From: UBA3206 sp963623875
GTDB lineage: Bacteria; Bacillota_I; Bacilli_A; Acholeplasmatales; Anaeroplasmataceae
DNA length: 64,000 bases
Assembly: GCA_963623875.1 (NCBI GenBank)
Contig: CAVFNL010000037.1
Location: forward strand, 1 to 64,000
Reading direction: 5' to 3'
A program made the position numbers and the translations under genes. Shown here piece by piece: positions 27,456 through 36,348 of the stretch; within the stretch, counting starts at the first letter, position 1, and every line of letters begins with the position of its first letter. The notes below the pieces were generated by a model. It searched no databases, was not told where the DNA came from, and worked only from the letters and a program-made list of their open reading frames with translations.

Positions 27456-27486
27456 AAAAAAGATTGATGTATAAAAACATCAATCC
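27456..27486 (-). terminator. Terminator of the proBA-gpmI operon
   Basis: GATTGATGT and ACATCAATC pair around a six-base loop and are followed by TTTTTT on the minus strand. Confidence 0.88.
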
Positions 27487-27505
27487 TTAAATAGATAATA
27501 TTATT

Positions 27506-29041
27506 TTACTTGATAATTAATGACTTAGATGTCATTTCTTTTGGTGATTCAAGTTCTAATAGATCTAGTAATGTAGGCGCAATATCAGATAATATTCCAC
27601 CATCTCTTAATTTAACGCTCTTATCAGTTATGATAAGTGGCACTGGATTTGTTGTGTGAGCTGTGAATGGTTCACCTTTTTCATCAAGCATCTTCTCAGC
27701 ATTTCCGTGGTCAGCTGTAATTAAGGCTACTCCTCCTACTTTTTCAAGTAAACTTACAATTTTTCCAACACATTCATCTACAACTTCTACTGCTTTTACA
27801 GCCGCAGGAATAACACCTGTATGTCCTACCATGTCACAGTTGGCAAAATTTAAAACGATTGTATCATATGATTCAGATTTAATCGCATCACAAACTTTAT
27901 CACATACTTCATATGCGCTCATTTCAGGTTGTAGGTCATAAGTTGCGACCTTTGGTGAATTTACCAATATACGATCCGCACCTTCAATTTCTTTATCAAC
28001 TCCACCATCAAAGAAGAATGTAACATGAGCATATTTTTCAGTTTCAGCAATACGAAGTTGCGTATATCCAGCATTTGAAACGATATCTCCATAAAGGTTA
28101 TTTAATTCAACTGGTTCAAATGCTACAAGACCTTTAACTGAATCAGCATAATGCATCATAGATACAAAGAATGTTTGCTTAGGTCCATTTGTAATATCAA
28201 GTTTAGGATCTGTTCCATTCTTTAACATGTTTTGTGTTTTTCCAGGGTTAGAAAGAGCTGTTGCGATTTGGATTGCTCTATCTGGTCTATAATTTGCAAA
28301 TATTACAGAATCTCCATCTTCAATAATTCCATTAGTATCAACTACAAATGGTACTACGAATTCATCAAGTTTTCCTCTCTTATAAGAAGTTTTAATTCCC
28401 TCTACTGCATCATTAAACTTTTCACCGATTCCTTGAGTCATCGCATCATATGATAATTGAATACGTGTCCAGTTCTTGTCACGATCCATTCCATAATAAC
28501 GTCCTGATACAGAAGCTACACTAATATTTTTTTGTTCAAGAACTGAAGACATGAAATCAGCTCCTGAATTTGGCGCTGTATCACGTCCATCAAGGAATGC
28601 ATGGAAATATACTTTATCAAGTCCATTGTCTTCACAAACCTTAGCGATTGCTTTAATATGTTCTGTATGTGAATGTACTCCACCTGTTGAACAAAGTCCT
28701 AAAATGTGTAATTTCTTATTATTGTTTTTAGCATTCTCAATTGCTTTTAAGATTGCGGCATTTTTTGCAAAATCACCATTCTTAATAGCTACATTAATTC
28801 TTGTAAGAGATTGGTATACAATACGTCCTGCTCCTATATTCATATGTCCTACTTCACTATTACCCATTTGTCCCTCAGGAAGTCCTACAGCTTCTCCTGA
28901 AGCTTCAATAATAGTATTAGGATATTCATTCATAATTCTATCTAAATTTGGCTTTTTTGCTAATGCAACAGCATTACCTTTAGATGGGGATGCAATTCCA
29001 TAACCATCCATTATTATTAACATTACTGGTTTCTTTTTCAT
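27506..29041 (-). CDS. gpmI: 2,3-bisphosphoglycerate-independent phosphoglycerate mutase
   Basis: A 511-residue enzyme of the alkaline phosphatase superfamily that converts 3-phosphoglycerate to 2-phosphoglycerate with two Mn ions. MLIIMDGYGIA carries the first metal Asp; the phosphoserine lies in GNSEVGHMNIGAGR near residue 62; HSHTEH, DGRDTAPNSG, NYRPDRAIQ, NFANCDMVGHTG and TADHGNAE complete the site. It follows proA by seven bases and is the last gene of that operon, an unusual partner for proline genes. Confidence 0.96.
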   Translation of the reverse strand: MKKKPVMLIIMDGYGIASPSKGNAVALAKKPNLDRIMNEYPNTIIEASGEAVGLPEGQMGNSEVGHMNIGAGRIVYQSLTRINVAIKNGDFAKNAAILKAIENAKNNNKKLHILGLCSTGGVHSHTEHIKAIAKVCEDNGLDKVYFHAFLDGRDTAPNSGADFMSSVLEQKNISVASVSGRYYGMDRDKNWTRIQLSYDAMTQGIGEKFNDAVEGIKTSYKRGKLDEFVVPFVVDTNGIIEDGDSVIFANYRPDRAIQIATALSNPGKTQNMLKNGTDPKLDITNGPKQTFFVSMMHYADSVKGLVAFEPVELNNLYGDIVSNAGYTQLRIAETEKYAHVTFFFDGGVDKEIEGADRILVNSPKVATYDLQPEMSAYEVCDKVCDAIKSESYDTIVLNFANCDMVGHTGVIPAAVKAVEVVDECVGKIVSLLEKVGGVALITADHGNAEKMLDEKGEPFTAHTTNPVPLIITDKSVKLRDGGILSDIAPTLLDLLELESPKEMTSKSLIIK

Positions 29042-29048
29042 AATTATC

Positions 29049-30275
29049 TCACTTTCTTATTTGTCCATTTCCAAATATTTCGTATTTATATGTCATCATT
29101 TCTTTAAGTCCCATAGGACCTCTTGCATGAAGTTTTCCTGTTGATATACCAAGTTCTGCTCCAAATCCGAAACAACCACCATCACTAAATCTAGATGAAG
29201 CGTTTTGATATACGCATGCCGCATCCACATATTGCATAAATTTCTTTGCATTAGATGCATTATTTGTAACAATCACTTCACTATGTTTAGTTCCATATTT
29301 ATTAATATGCGAGATTGCTTCTTCTAAAGAATCTACTACATGCATATTAATATCTAAATCATTAAATTCAATGTCATATGATTTAACATCGTCTGATATT
29401 AAATATTCTTTTACAAGCTCATCTGCATGTACATGCACCATTTTATCAAAATTTGCATCTTTTAGCAATTTCAATAATTCTTTGTAACATTTTTTGTTAA
29501 TCAACACTGATTCAGTCGCATTACATACAGCAGGATTAGACATCTTACCATTAATTATAATATCTACTGCCATATTCAAATTTGCATCAGAATCAACATA
29601 AACATGACATACTCCAGCTCCTGTTTCAATAACAGGAATTAAAGATGTATTTACTACATGATTTATAAGTTTTCTACTTCCTCTTGGAACACATAAATCT
29701 ATTTTATCTTTCATCATTAAAATTTTTTCAACATCGTCGTGTGTAGTGTTTTCAAGCAGGCAAACACTATCTTCTGGAATATATTCTTTTATAGCACATC
29801 TTATAGTATCTACTATTGCTTTATTAGTTCTAGAAGCTTCACTTCCACCTCTTAGAATACAAACATTTGCAGTTTTTATTGCTAAAGACGCAATATCAAC
29901 ACACACATTAGGCCTAGATTCAAAAATCGTAAGAATAACACCAAATGGTTGCGATATTTTTTTAATTACTAAGCCATTAGGTCTTTTAATCTCTTCTAGC
30001 ACATTATTAGTAGGATCGGGAAGTTTCGATACAGTTATTATATCATTAGCTATTGATATTAACTTACTCTCTGTAAGAGTTAGTCTTTTCTTCATTACAT
30101 CTGATATATTAAAAGTATTTTTTATATCTTCCCTATTTTGTTCTAATATATAATCCTTATTTGAAATTAAAGCCTTGCTCATAGCTTCCATCGCAAGAAC
30201 TCTTTCTTCCGCCGTTTTAGAAGCTAAAGATAATTTTACATTAACCGCTTTATCTATAACATCAATATAAGACAT
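29049..30275 (-). CDS. proA: Gamma-glutamyl phosphate reductase
   Basis: A 408-residue aldehyde-dehydrogenase-fold enzyme for the second step of proline synthesis. Seen are PFGVILTIFESRPNVCVDIASL, CILRGGSEASRTN, the LCVPRGSRKLINHV block, VCNATESVLI with the catalytic Cys, and the C-terminal ASSRFSDGGCFGFGAELGIS. It starts four bases after proB with GGAG upstream. The third enzyme, ProC, is not in this window. Confidence 0.96.
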   Translation of the reverse strand: MSYIDVIDKAVNVKLSLASKTAEERVLAMEAMSKALISNKDYILEQNREDIKNTFNISDVMKKRLTLTESKLISIANDIITVSKLPDPTNNVLEEIKRPNGLVIKKISQPFGVILTIFESRPNVCVDIASLAIKTANVCILRGGSEASRTNKAIVDTIRCAIKEYIPEDSVCLLENTTHDDVEKILMMKDKIDLCVPRGSRKLINHVVNTSLIPVIETGAGVCHVYVDSDANLNMAVDIIINGKMSNPAVCNATESVLINKKCYKELLKLLKDANFDKMVHVHADELVKEYLISDDVKSYDIEFNDLDINMHVVDSLEEAISHINKYGTKHSEVIVTNNASNAKKFMQYVDAACVYQNASSRFSDGGCFGFGAELGISTGKLHARGPMGLKEMMTYKYEIFGNGQIRK

Positions 30276-30279
30276 ATAA

Positions 30280-31368
30280 TCACTCCTCTATTAATACAAT
30301 ATTATTCGCATGAATTACTACATCCTTAGTACTATGCTGAAGTATTTCTTTAATTTCAGTTGAATTATGCCCTTTAATCTTTAAAATATCATAATCCCTA
30401 AAATTAGATATTCCTTTTGCAATAACATTCTTATTATTAATGATATTAATTACATCGCCTTCTAAAATCTCGCCATCAATGCCTATGATACCTTTTGCAA
30501 GCAAGCTTTTTCTACCTAATATAGCTTTAGCACAACCATCATCTACAATAATGCTTGCGGTAGGTCTTGTTTTAAATAAAATCCACTGATTACGAGCATT
30601 AACACTTTTGTTTTTAACAAAAAGTGTTCCACTATATTTTTCCTTATCAAAAGCATTATGAATGTTTTTAATATCATTTGCATTTTGAATAATCATATCA
30701 ACACCTGACGTAGTCGCAATTATTGCGGCGCTTATTTTTGTCTGCATTCCGCCTGTTCCTACCTCGCTTGATGAAGGATGAGCCATCGCTTTAATTTCTG
30801 GTGTAATTTTATCTACTTTTTTAATAAGTTTAGCCGTTGATACAAGTTTAGGGTTATCCGTATAAAGACCATCGATATCAGATAGTAATATTAGCATATC
30901 TGCAGATGCCATTGGCGCAATTAAGGCACTAAGTGTGTCATTATCACCAACTTTTATTTCCTCTGTTTGAAGTGCGTCATTTTCATTAATTATAGGGACA
31001 ATTTCATGTTCTATTAAAGTATTTAAGGTATTCTCTAAATTAAGCATCCTACTTCTATTTTCAAAGTCATCATGGTTAACAAGAATTTGTGCACATTTAA
31101 GATCATATTTAAGCATAGCCTTCGAATAGCCTTCCATTAAAATCGCTTGTCCATGAGCTGCACAAGCTTGTTTTAATTTCATGTCTTTTGGTTTAACACC
31201 AATAGAATATGCACCAAGCGCAATAGATCCTGATGTTACAATACATACTTTAACATTCATTGAATCTAAAAGCTTAATTTCTTTAATCAAGGAATCTAAT
31301 CTATCATCATCAAGTTTTCCATTTGATACAAGAGATGAGGAACCTATTTTAATAACTAGCCTTTTCAT
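30280..31368 (-). CDS. proB: Glutamate 5-kinase with PUA domain
   Basis: A 362-residue protein: an amino-acid-kinase domain (VIKIGSSSL, VTSGSIALGAYSIG, IINENDAL, GDNDTLSALIA, LLSDIDGLYTDNP, GTGGMQTKISAA) and a C-terminal PUA domain (KAILGRKSLLAKGIIGIDGE). It phosphorylates glutamate at the start of proline synthesis and is normally inhibited by proline. Its ATG shares four bases (ATGA) with the stop of the upstream gene, so translation is probably coupled. Confidence 0.96.
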   Translation of the reverse strand: MKRLVIKIGSSSLVSNGKLDDDRLDSLIKEIKLLDSMNVKVCIVTSGSIALGAYSIGVKPKDMKLKQACAAHGQAILMEGYSKAMLKYDLKCAQILVNHDDFENRSRMLNLENTLNTLIEHEIVPIINENDALQTEEIKVGDNDTLSALIAPMASADMLILLSDIDGLYTDNPKLVSTAKLIKKVDKITPEIKAMAHPSSSEVGTGGMQTKISAAIIATTSGVDMIIQNANDIKNIHNAFDKEKYSGTLFVKNKSVNARNQWILFKTRPTASIIVDDGCAKAILGRKSLLAKGIIGIDGEILEGDVINIINNKNVIAKGISNFRDYDILKIKGHNSTEIKEILQHSTKDVVIHANNIVLIEE

Positions 31369-32300
31369 TGTTTGAGTTCCTCAATTCTTGAGAACTTTTT
31401 CAAATTATAAAAATTAATACAAGATACAACACCTATCCATTTAATTTGAGCAGTTGCGCCTTCCGCAATTTCATTACTCCAGTCAAACGGAGCTTCCCAA
31501 AGCCCATGGGGTTTTATTGATGTAATTAAATAATCCAAATTATCATCGATTAATTTATCATAAACTAAATTATTTGTGTACCTTTCAAAGATATCTAATG
31601 GTAATAATACAACATTTGAAAATTTATCTTTATCTTTTTCCATCATTTCATAGGCCGTACTATAAAGTTTATCTTTAATATTCTCTATTTTTTCAGGGAA
31701 TAAATTATTCTTATATAATCCTTCATATAAAACTTTATATGATTTTATTTCTTCAACAGTAAAGCTTGTTTTTAGAAGGAATTTATTTACTACATCCCTT
31801 GCTTTAGCATAAGCTTTTTTAAAATATACATTCTCAGGTGATGTAAGCATTAAAGTGTAACCTAAAATAGCTGGTGTAGGCGCATCTCCAAATCTTTTAA
31901 TATTTACATCATTGTATTTATACCACGATGCACAAATTGCGTCATTATTAGAGGGGATTAATGCATCCCACTTATCTAATCTATTGTATAAATAATTAAA
32001 TAACTTTTTAAATGATTTATTTAATAATTCATCATCACAAATATTATTAAATACCATAGACGAAATTCTCATAGCTTCAAGACATTCAACAAGATTTGAA
32101 TCCTTGTTGTAATTATCAACTTCAAGTGCATGCGCAAACCCACCATCACTATTTTGAAAACCTGTAAGTGCAGTAGCTAAAAAACTCTTCGGGAAATTAT
32201 TATCATTTATGACATTAAAAAGGGCCACATCAATATCACGAGCCTTGTTATACATTTGGTTTATCATTGTACTATAAGCATTTTTTGAAAGTTTAAGCAT
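31365..32300 (-). CDS. Alpha/alpha-toroid-like (prenyltransferase/squalene-cyclase-like repeat) protein, function unknown
   Basis: A 311-residue protein without an exactly recognised family. The segment TALTGFQNSDGGFAHALEVD resembles the QxxDGGF repeats of alpha/alpha-toroid proteins; a second Trp-rich stretch, PHGLWEAPFDWSNEIAEG, follows near the C-terminus, and the rest is predominantly helical. No signal peptide or membrane segment is seen. It ends in TGA overlapping the proB start, so it is the first gene of the proB-proA-gpmI operon. Whether it takes part in proline metabolism is unknown. Use of TGA here supports the standard genetic code. Confidence 0.75.
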   Translation of the reverse strand: MLKLSKNAYSTMINQMYNKARDIDVALFNVINDNNFPKSFLATALTGFQNSDGGFAHALEVDNYNKDSNLVECLEAMRISSMVFNNICDDELLNKSFKKLFNYLYNRLDKWDALIPSNNDAICASWYKYNDVNIKRFGDAPTPAILGYTLMLTSPENVYFKKAYAKARDVVNKFLLKTSFTVEEIKSYKVLYEGLYKNNLFPEKIENIKDKLYSTAYEMMEKDKDKFSNVVLLPLDIFERYTNNLVYDKLIDDNLDYLITSIKPHGLWEAPFDWSNEIAEGATAQIKWIGVVSCINFYNLKKFSRIEELKQ

Positions 32301-32434
32301 AAAAACACATCCTTAAAAGTATTCTACAACATTTCAATACTACTTTCTAGTCTTTTTATAAGACTAATTTTTAAATTAAATCTTTTAAAAACAAAATCAT
32401 TTTAATATAATAAATTATATAGGAGGTCTTAATT

Positions 32435-33148
32435 GTGCCGCTATTATTAACATCATACAAATTTGTGTCTGATATTTTAAATCTTTTAGATAAAAACTAT
32501 GAAACATCTAAGCGTAAAACAATGCCAAGAGGTGACATTATGTTTAAAACTACAAAATGTTTTATGTATTCTAATATTTTAAACATTTTAAGCATTAATG
32601 ATAAATATAATATATCTAAAAGATTATTAAATTCGCTCGATGAACTAGAGACTAAAACATTAAATTATATTAAAAGTGAAAAATATGATAAAAGTATCAT
32701 ATTAATGTCTATTTCATTAATATCTATTAAACAATTATATGAATCAATCACTAAAACATTTACGACTTATTCACAAGAAGATTTAAGAGATATTGATTAT
32801 CTTTTTGCTAAAAAAAACAATATTAATCCATATACCATTACTAAAGAATTCGATACATCATTTATTGCTGATTTTAAAGAATTAGATTTTATTTCATTTG
32901 TTGTAAATTTGGAAATTAAATTTCCACTTGCGAATAAAATATTTGAAACTAATTTAAAAAAACTTAATAAAATATTGTCATATAATAAATTAGAGCGACT
33001 GTTCAATAAAAAATATAGTGATTACTATTACGATCTTTTTGATGGTAAAAACGTAAACATCATGAAATTTCAATCATTTTATGATGAAACATTAGATAAA
33101 ACATACAATGTTATAACAAAATATTTAAATTATATATATTTAAAATAG
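32435..33148 (+). CDS. Hypothetical all-helical protein
   Basis: A 237-residue protein that I do not recognise. It is rich in Lys, Asn, Ile and Leu, predicted mostly helical, with no signal peptide and no membrane helix. It starts at GTG with AGGAGG ten bases upstream, and a TATAAT (32406-32411) lies only about 15 bases before that site, so the leader is very short. It is a single-gene unit on the plus strand with a terminator behind it. Confidence 0.65.
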   Translation: MPLLLTSYKFVSDILNLLDKNYETSKRKTMPRGDIMFKTTKCFMYSNILNILSINDKYNISKRLLNSLDELETKTLNYIKSEKYDKSIILMSISLISIKQLYESITKTFTTYSQEDLRDIDYLFAKKNNINPYTITKEFDTSFIADFKELDFISFVVNLEIKFPLANKIFETNLKKLNKILSYNKLERLFNKKYSDYYYDLFDGKNVNIMKFQSFYDETLDKTYNVITKYLNYIYLK

Positions 33149-33192
33149 GGGTTCAGTTTACAGTTTATATTTGGACTCCTATTTATTTTTTT
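33144..33192 (+). terminator. Terminator of the hypothetical gene
   Basis: AATAGG...GTTCA pairs with TGGAC...CCTATT (one bulge), followed by TATTTTTTT. The upstream arm includes the stop codon. Confidence 0.7.
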
Positions 33193-33251
33193 AATTCAAT
33201 ATTTGATGTATGTTTTAAACTCTTTCTAAACAATATTTTTTTATTTTATCA

Positions 33252-33287
33252 ATGAAAATGCCCTATAACCATTAGTCATAGGGCTTT
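33252..33287 (-). terminator. Terminator-like hairpin
   Basis: GCCCTAT and ATAGGGC pair around an 11-base loop. On the minus strand ATTTTC follows. It stands downstream of the tyrosine-phosphatase gene and the remnant between them. Confidence 0.55.
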
Positions 33288-33323
33288 CATTATTCACTTT
33301 TTGTTTCATCATTTGAAATCTTT

Positions 33324-33645
33324 TCATTTTTCTTTTGTTTTATAACATATGATAATTATACCATTTAAAAGACTTAGTAATGTAATTATTAATATTAAAA
33401 CTCCAAATGGTAAATTTAATGTTTTTTATATTACACCCCATTTTATTTTTGATTTATCTTTTTTTTCTTTAATTTCTTTAGATGGTGCTATAACATCATC
33501 TACATTTTTTAATTCTTCAACTTCTAATCTCATAGAATTGCCATCATTATCTAAGGATTCTTCTATTCTACTTATATTTGTATCAAAGAACTTTTGTTCT
33601 TCTTTTAAATTTTCAAAAGAAACATCATCTAAAGACAGAATAATA
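33324..33645 (-). pseudogene. Decayed small membrane protein
   Basis: One minus-strand frame without a start codon reads ILSLDDVSFENLKEEQKFF, an acidic coiled-coil-like stretch (NISRIEESLDNDGNSMRLE, then EELKNVDDVIAPSKEIKEK), IKWGVI, a stop at 33426-33428, then KTLNLPFGVLILIITLLSLL and a basic CYKTKEK tail. The last part has a clear membrane helix, like small LapA-type or holin-like proteins. The in-frame stop and missing start mark it as a remnant. It is in a stretch of about 500 bases between genes. Confidence 0.5.
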
Positions 33646-33651
33646 AAAGTT

Positions 33652-34767
33652 TTATTTACTGATAAGGCTTACAAAACTATTTATTTCAATATCTGTCATT
33701 CCACCATCTTTTAAATATTCCATTACATAATTTTTATAGTTTAATTCTTTTGCTTTAGAAATATCATCCATGCCTGTTAAATACGTAATAAACGAATTAA
33801 AATATAAATCTACAACCGCATCATATTTATCTTTAGTGCTTTCGCTTATCTTATAATAATTATAATATGTAATCATATAATCATTTTTTAATTCAGTATA
33901 TGTTGCGTCCGCCAAAGCTTCTATTAGAAGGCATACAAATCCGGTTCTATCTTTTCCCTCCATGCAATGAATATAATATTTAGAATCATTTTCTAACATG
34001 AATTTGAATCCTTTTACAACACTTTGTTTATATTCATCTTTTGAAAAAGATGAACTCATAGAAAGTAATATCATTTGATCATTTTCATAAAGTTTTTTAG
34101 AATATTCAAAACTATATGTTGAATCTTCTAAATATGAATTCATGTTATCTTTTGAATCAGCTAGATCAATTATTGTTTTTATACCATTTTTTTCTAATAA
34201 TTTATCTGTTATAACAGCCCTACCCCGGCTATTATCTACAGGAGAAGCTCCTCTATAGATAAAATCCTCTTTTAAATTTCCACCTTTTAATGCTCTAAAA
34301 TTAGAAAATTCCTCGTCTGTTGTATAATCACTTCTAAAAACAGAATATGTTTGTCCTAATGCTTCTTCTGTTACAATGTATTTTTTAGCTTTATTTTGCT
34401 TTATACTAACCGTCATATCATTACTTAATTTTGCACTATCCCATATTCCTATGTTATTATATGTCACTAAAATGTTTTTACTGTTTGGATATGCGACTAA
34501 AACAGGCTCACCTGTTTTAACATAATATCCATCAAAATATGGTATATCTTTTAGCTTAAAGCCGTTTGAAAACGAAACATCAACGCTATCCCCTAAATTA
34601 AAACCTTTAGCATTAAAATCCGTTATAGATATATCTATGTTTGCAGACCCAAATTTAGTATCTTCAGTGATTGCTACACCTTTTATTTCAACACTTTTTT
34701 TACCACATGATGTAAAGACACATAATATACATAATGATAGTAAAATTAATTTTATAATTTTTTTCAT
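33652..34767 (-). CDS. Tyrosine-protein phosphatase-like lipoprotein
   Basis: About 371 residues. Signal peptide and lipobox FTSC (Cys about 20) place it outside the membrane. Residues about 35-130 form a beta-rich domain (LGDSVDVSFSNGFKLKDIPY, FDGYYVKTGEPVLVAYP). From about residue 150 is a tyrosine/dual-specificity phosphatase domain: YRGASPVDNSRGR, IKTIIDLADS, and the catalytic CX5R loop in YIHCMEGKDRTGFVCLLIEAL. It may act on phosphotyrosine or phosphoinositides of host or bacterial origin; the substrate is unknown. ATG 34767 follows AGGAGTG. Confidence 0.88.
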   Translation of the reverse strand: MKKIIKLILLSLCILCVFTSCGKKSVEIKGVAITEDTKFGSANIDISITDFNAKGFNLGDSVDVSFSNGFKLKDIPYFDGYYVKTGEPVLVAYPNSKNILVTYNNIGIWDSAKLSNDMTVSIKQNKAKKYIVTEEALGQTYSVFRSDYTTDEEFSNFRALKGGNLKEDFIYRGASPVDNSRGRAVITDKLLEKNGIKTIIDLADSKDNMNSYLEDSTYSFEYSKKLYENDQMILLSMSSSFSKDEYKQSVVKGFKFMLENDSKYYIHCMEGKDRTGFVCLLIEALADATYTELKNDYMITYYNYYKISESTKDKYDAVVDLYFNSFITYLTGMDDISKAKELNYKNYVMEYLKDGGMTDIEINSFVSLISK

Positions 34768-34910
34768 ATGAATCACTCCTAAATCTATAATTTATTTTAA
34801 CATCTATATTATTAAAAGTATATTTATTTAAACAAAAAAGGTGTATTTTCATACACTATTTTTAGCATTTATTAACAATTTAGAATATCAAATGTTTTGC
34901 TTCCTATATT

Positions 34911-35096
34911 TTAAAACATAGAGCCTTCTAACGAATTAATTTCTTTTAATTTTCCATTTTCAAAATATAATGTATATGATGATTTATTGCTTCTTGCATT
35001 ATTTTGGCATAAAAAATTATGCCAATAACTTGAAGAATCACTATCCTAAACATCAGAATACGTATGATTGTGATCACTACCGCTTATAAATTTCAT
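34911..35096 (-). pseudogene. C-terminal remnant of an unknown protein
   Basis: Within the 460-base gap between neighbouring genes, one frame reads MKFISGSDHNHTYSDV, a TAG stop, then DSDSSSYWHNFLCQNN, ARSNKSSYTLYFENGKLKEI and NSLEGSMF to a TAA. The coding-like composition on both sides of one stop suggests the tail of a lost gene. No family is recognised. Confidence 0.45.
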
Positions 35097-35149
35097 CAAA
35101 AAAATACAACAAATTTAAGTTATAAGTCCATGTTAAGTGTTCATAGAAG

Positions 35150-35180
35150 AGATAAAGCTAGAGTTTATATTTCTCTAGCT
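35150..35180 (-). terminator. Probable terminator of the adenosine deaminase gene
   Basis: AGCTAGAG and CTCTAGCT form an eight-base-pair stem followed by TTTAT on the minus strand. The T run is poor. Confidence 0.55.
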
Positions 35181-35229
35181 ATGTTTATCAAAATATTTAT
35201 TTATTACCTTTTATTTACCACATATAATT

Positions 35230-36231
35230 TTAATTATATTTAGATAATTCATTATCTAATTTTTCTTTCAATTCATTTTTGATATCAATCGGTGAAAATG
35301 AATAATCAATTGAGGTTGTAATGATTTTTTTAAACAAATTAATATCTATATCATAAAGCCTATTAAACAATTTAAATTCCTTTTTTATATTTGTATTACA
35401 TACCGTCATATCATCAGTATTTATTGTAAATTTAACATTCGAATTTATAATTTTATCAAAGGGATACTCTTCTATTTTATCAAATATTTTTGTGCAAACA
35501 TTTGATGTAGGACATATTTCAAGACATACATCATTTAAAATTATTTTTTTTATTGTATCAACATTTTCAAGCGCTCTTATACCATGTCCTATTCGTTTTG
35601 CGCCAAAAGAAATGGCGTCTTCTACAGATACAAAATCAGAAGCTTCTCCTGCATGTATTGTAAATGGAATACCTTGCGCTTTTGCATATAAAAATAAATC
35701 TTCATAATCTTTTGTAGGATATAATCCTTCTGCACCTGCTAAATCTATTGAGACTACTCCTTTATTTAAATATTTAGATGCTAAATCTATTGTTTCTTTA
35801 TTTAATTCATATGATGCACCTCGCATCATGCATAAAATTAAATTACAACGTATTTTAGCGTTTCTAATACCCCTTATAGCACTTCTTACAACATCTTCAA
35901 GGCTTAAGCCTAATACTTGATGATTTAGTGGCGCAAATCTAATTTCTGCATACATTACCCCACAATCTGCAAGTTCTTCTAAAAGTGTTTTTGTTGCATA
36001 TTCTATTGATTCTTTTGTTTGAAGTAATCTTAATGGGAATTCAAATTTCTTTAAAAAATCATTTAAATCTTTATCTCTATCAGATACTTCAAGAAGTGTT
36101 TTTAAATCTTCATTTGTTTTTATATTATTCATTTCCATTAATTTTTTGACACAATTTATGCTAAGTGAACCATCAAGATGAAGATGTAGGTCCACAAAGC
36201 ATGATAAATTATCTATAATTTTATTATCCAT
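35230..36231 (-). CDS. add: Adenosine deaminase
   Basis: A 333-residue metal-dependent deaminase turning adenosine into inosine for purine salvage. The metal and catalytic motifs are all visible: DLHLHLDGSL near residue 14, TIHAGEAS (catalytic Glu), RIGHGIRA, CPTSNVCTKI and FTINTDDM. The motifs and length match adenosine rather than adenine deaminase. It is transcribed alone, divergently from the carbonic anhydrase gene, with GGAGGG before the ATG. Confidence 0.94.
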   Translation of the reverse strand: MDNKIIDNLSCFVDLHLHLDGSLSINCVKKLMEMNNIKTNEDLKTLLEVSDRDKDLNDFLKKFEFPLRLLQTKESIEYATKTLLEELADCGVMYAEIRFAPLNHQVLGLSLEDVVRSAIRGIRNAKIRCNLILCMMRGASYELNKETIDLASKYLNKGVVSIDLAGAEGLYPTKDYEDLFLYAKAQGIPFTIHAGEASDFVSVEDAISFGAKRIGHGIRALENVDTIKKIILNDVCLEICPTSNVCTKIFDKIEEYPFDKIINSNVKFTINTDDMTVCNTNIKKEFKLFNRLYDIDINLFKKIITTSIDYSFSPIDIKNELKEKLDNELSKYN

Positions 36232-36291
36232 ATAATCCCTCCTTTTCTTTAATTATATAACATTTATTAAAAAAAAACATTTTAATTAAAA

Positions 36292-36314
36292 TTGTGTGTT
36301 TTATTCTCACACAA
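36292..36314. promoter_or_regulatory. Inverted repeat upstream of the carbonic anhydrase promoter
   Basis: TTGTGTG (36292-36298) and CACACAA (36308-36314) form a perfect inverted repeat with a nine-base spacer. It overlaps the -35 region; the -10 TATAAT is at 36322-36327. It could be an operator. The spacing differs from the usual Rex site. Confidence 0.5.
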
Positions 36315-36348
36315 ATTCATATATAATCATTTTAAAGGTTGTGATTAT

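Noticed and set aside
31365..31368. UGA read as tryptophan, as in mollicutes
   Set aside because: TGA closes genes normally here and at 51501, and tryptophans in core genes are TGG.
33349..33714. Plus-strand 121-residue reading frame
   Set aside because: It has no ribosome site, overlaps the end of the phosphatase gene in antisense, and the minus frame there looks coding.
36292..36314. Rex-type redox operator
   Set aside because: The half-sites resemble TTGTG/CACAA, but the spacing is longer than the usual Rex site.
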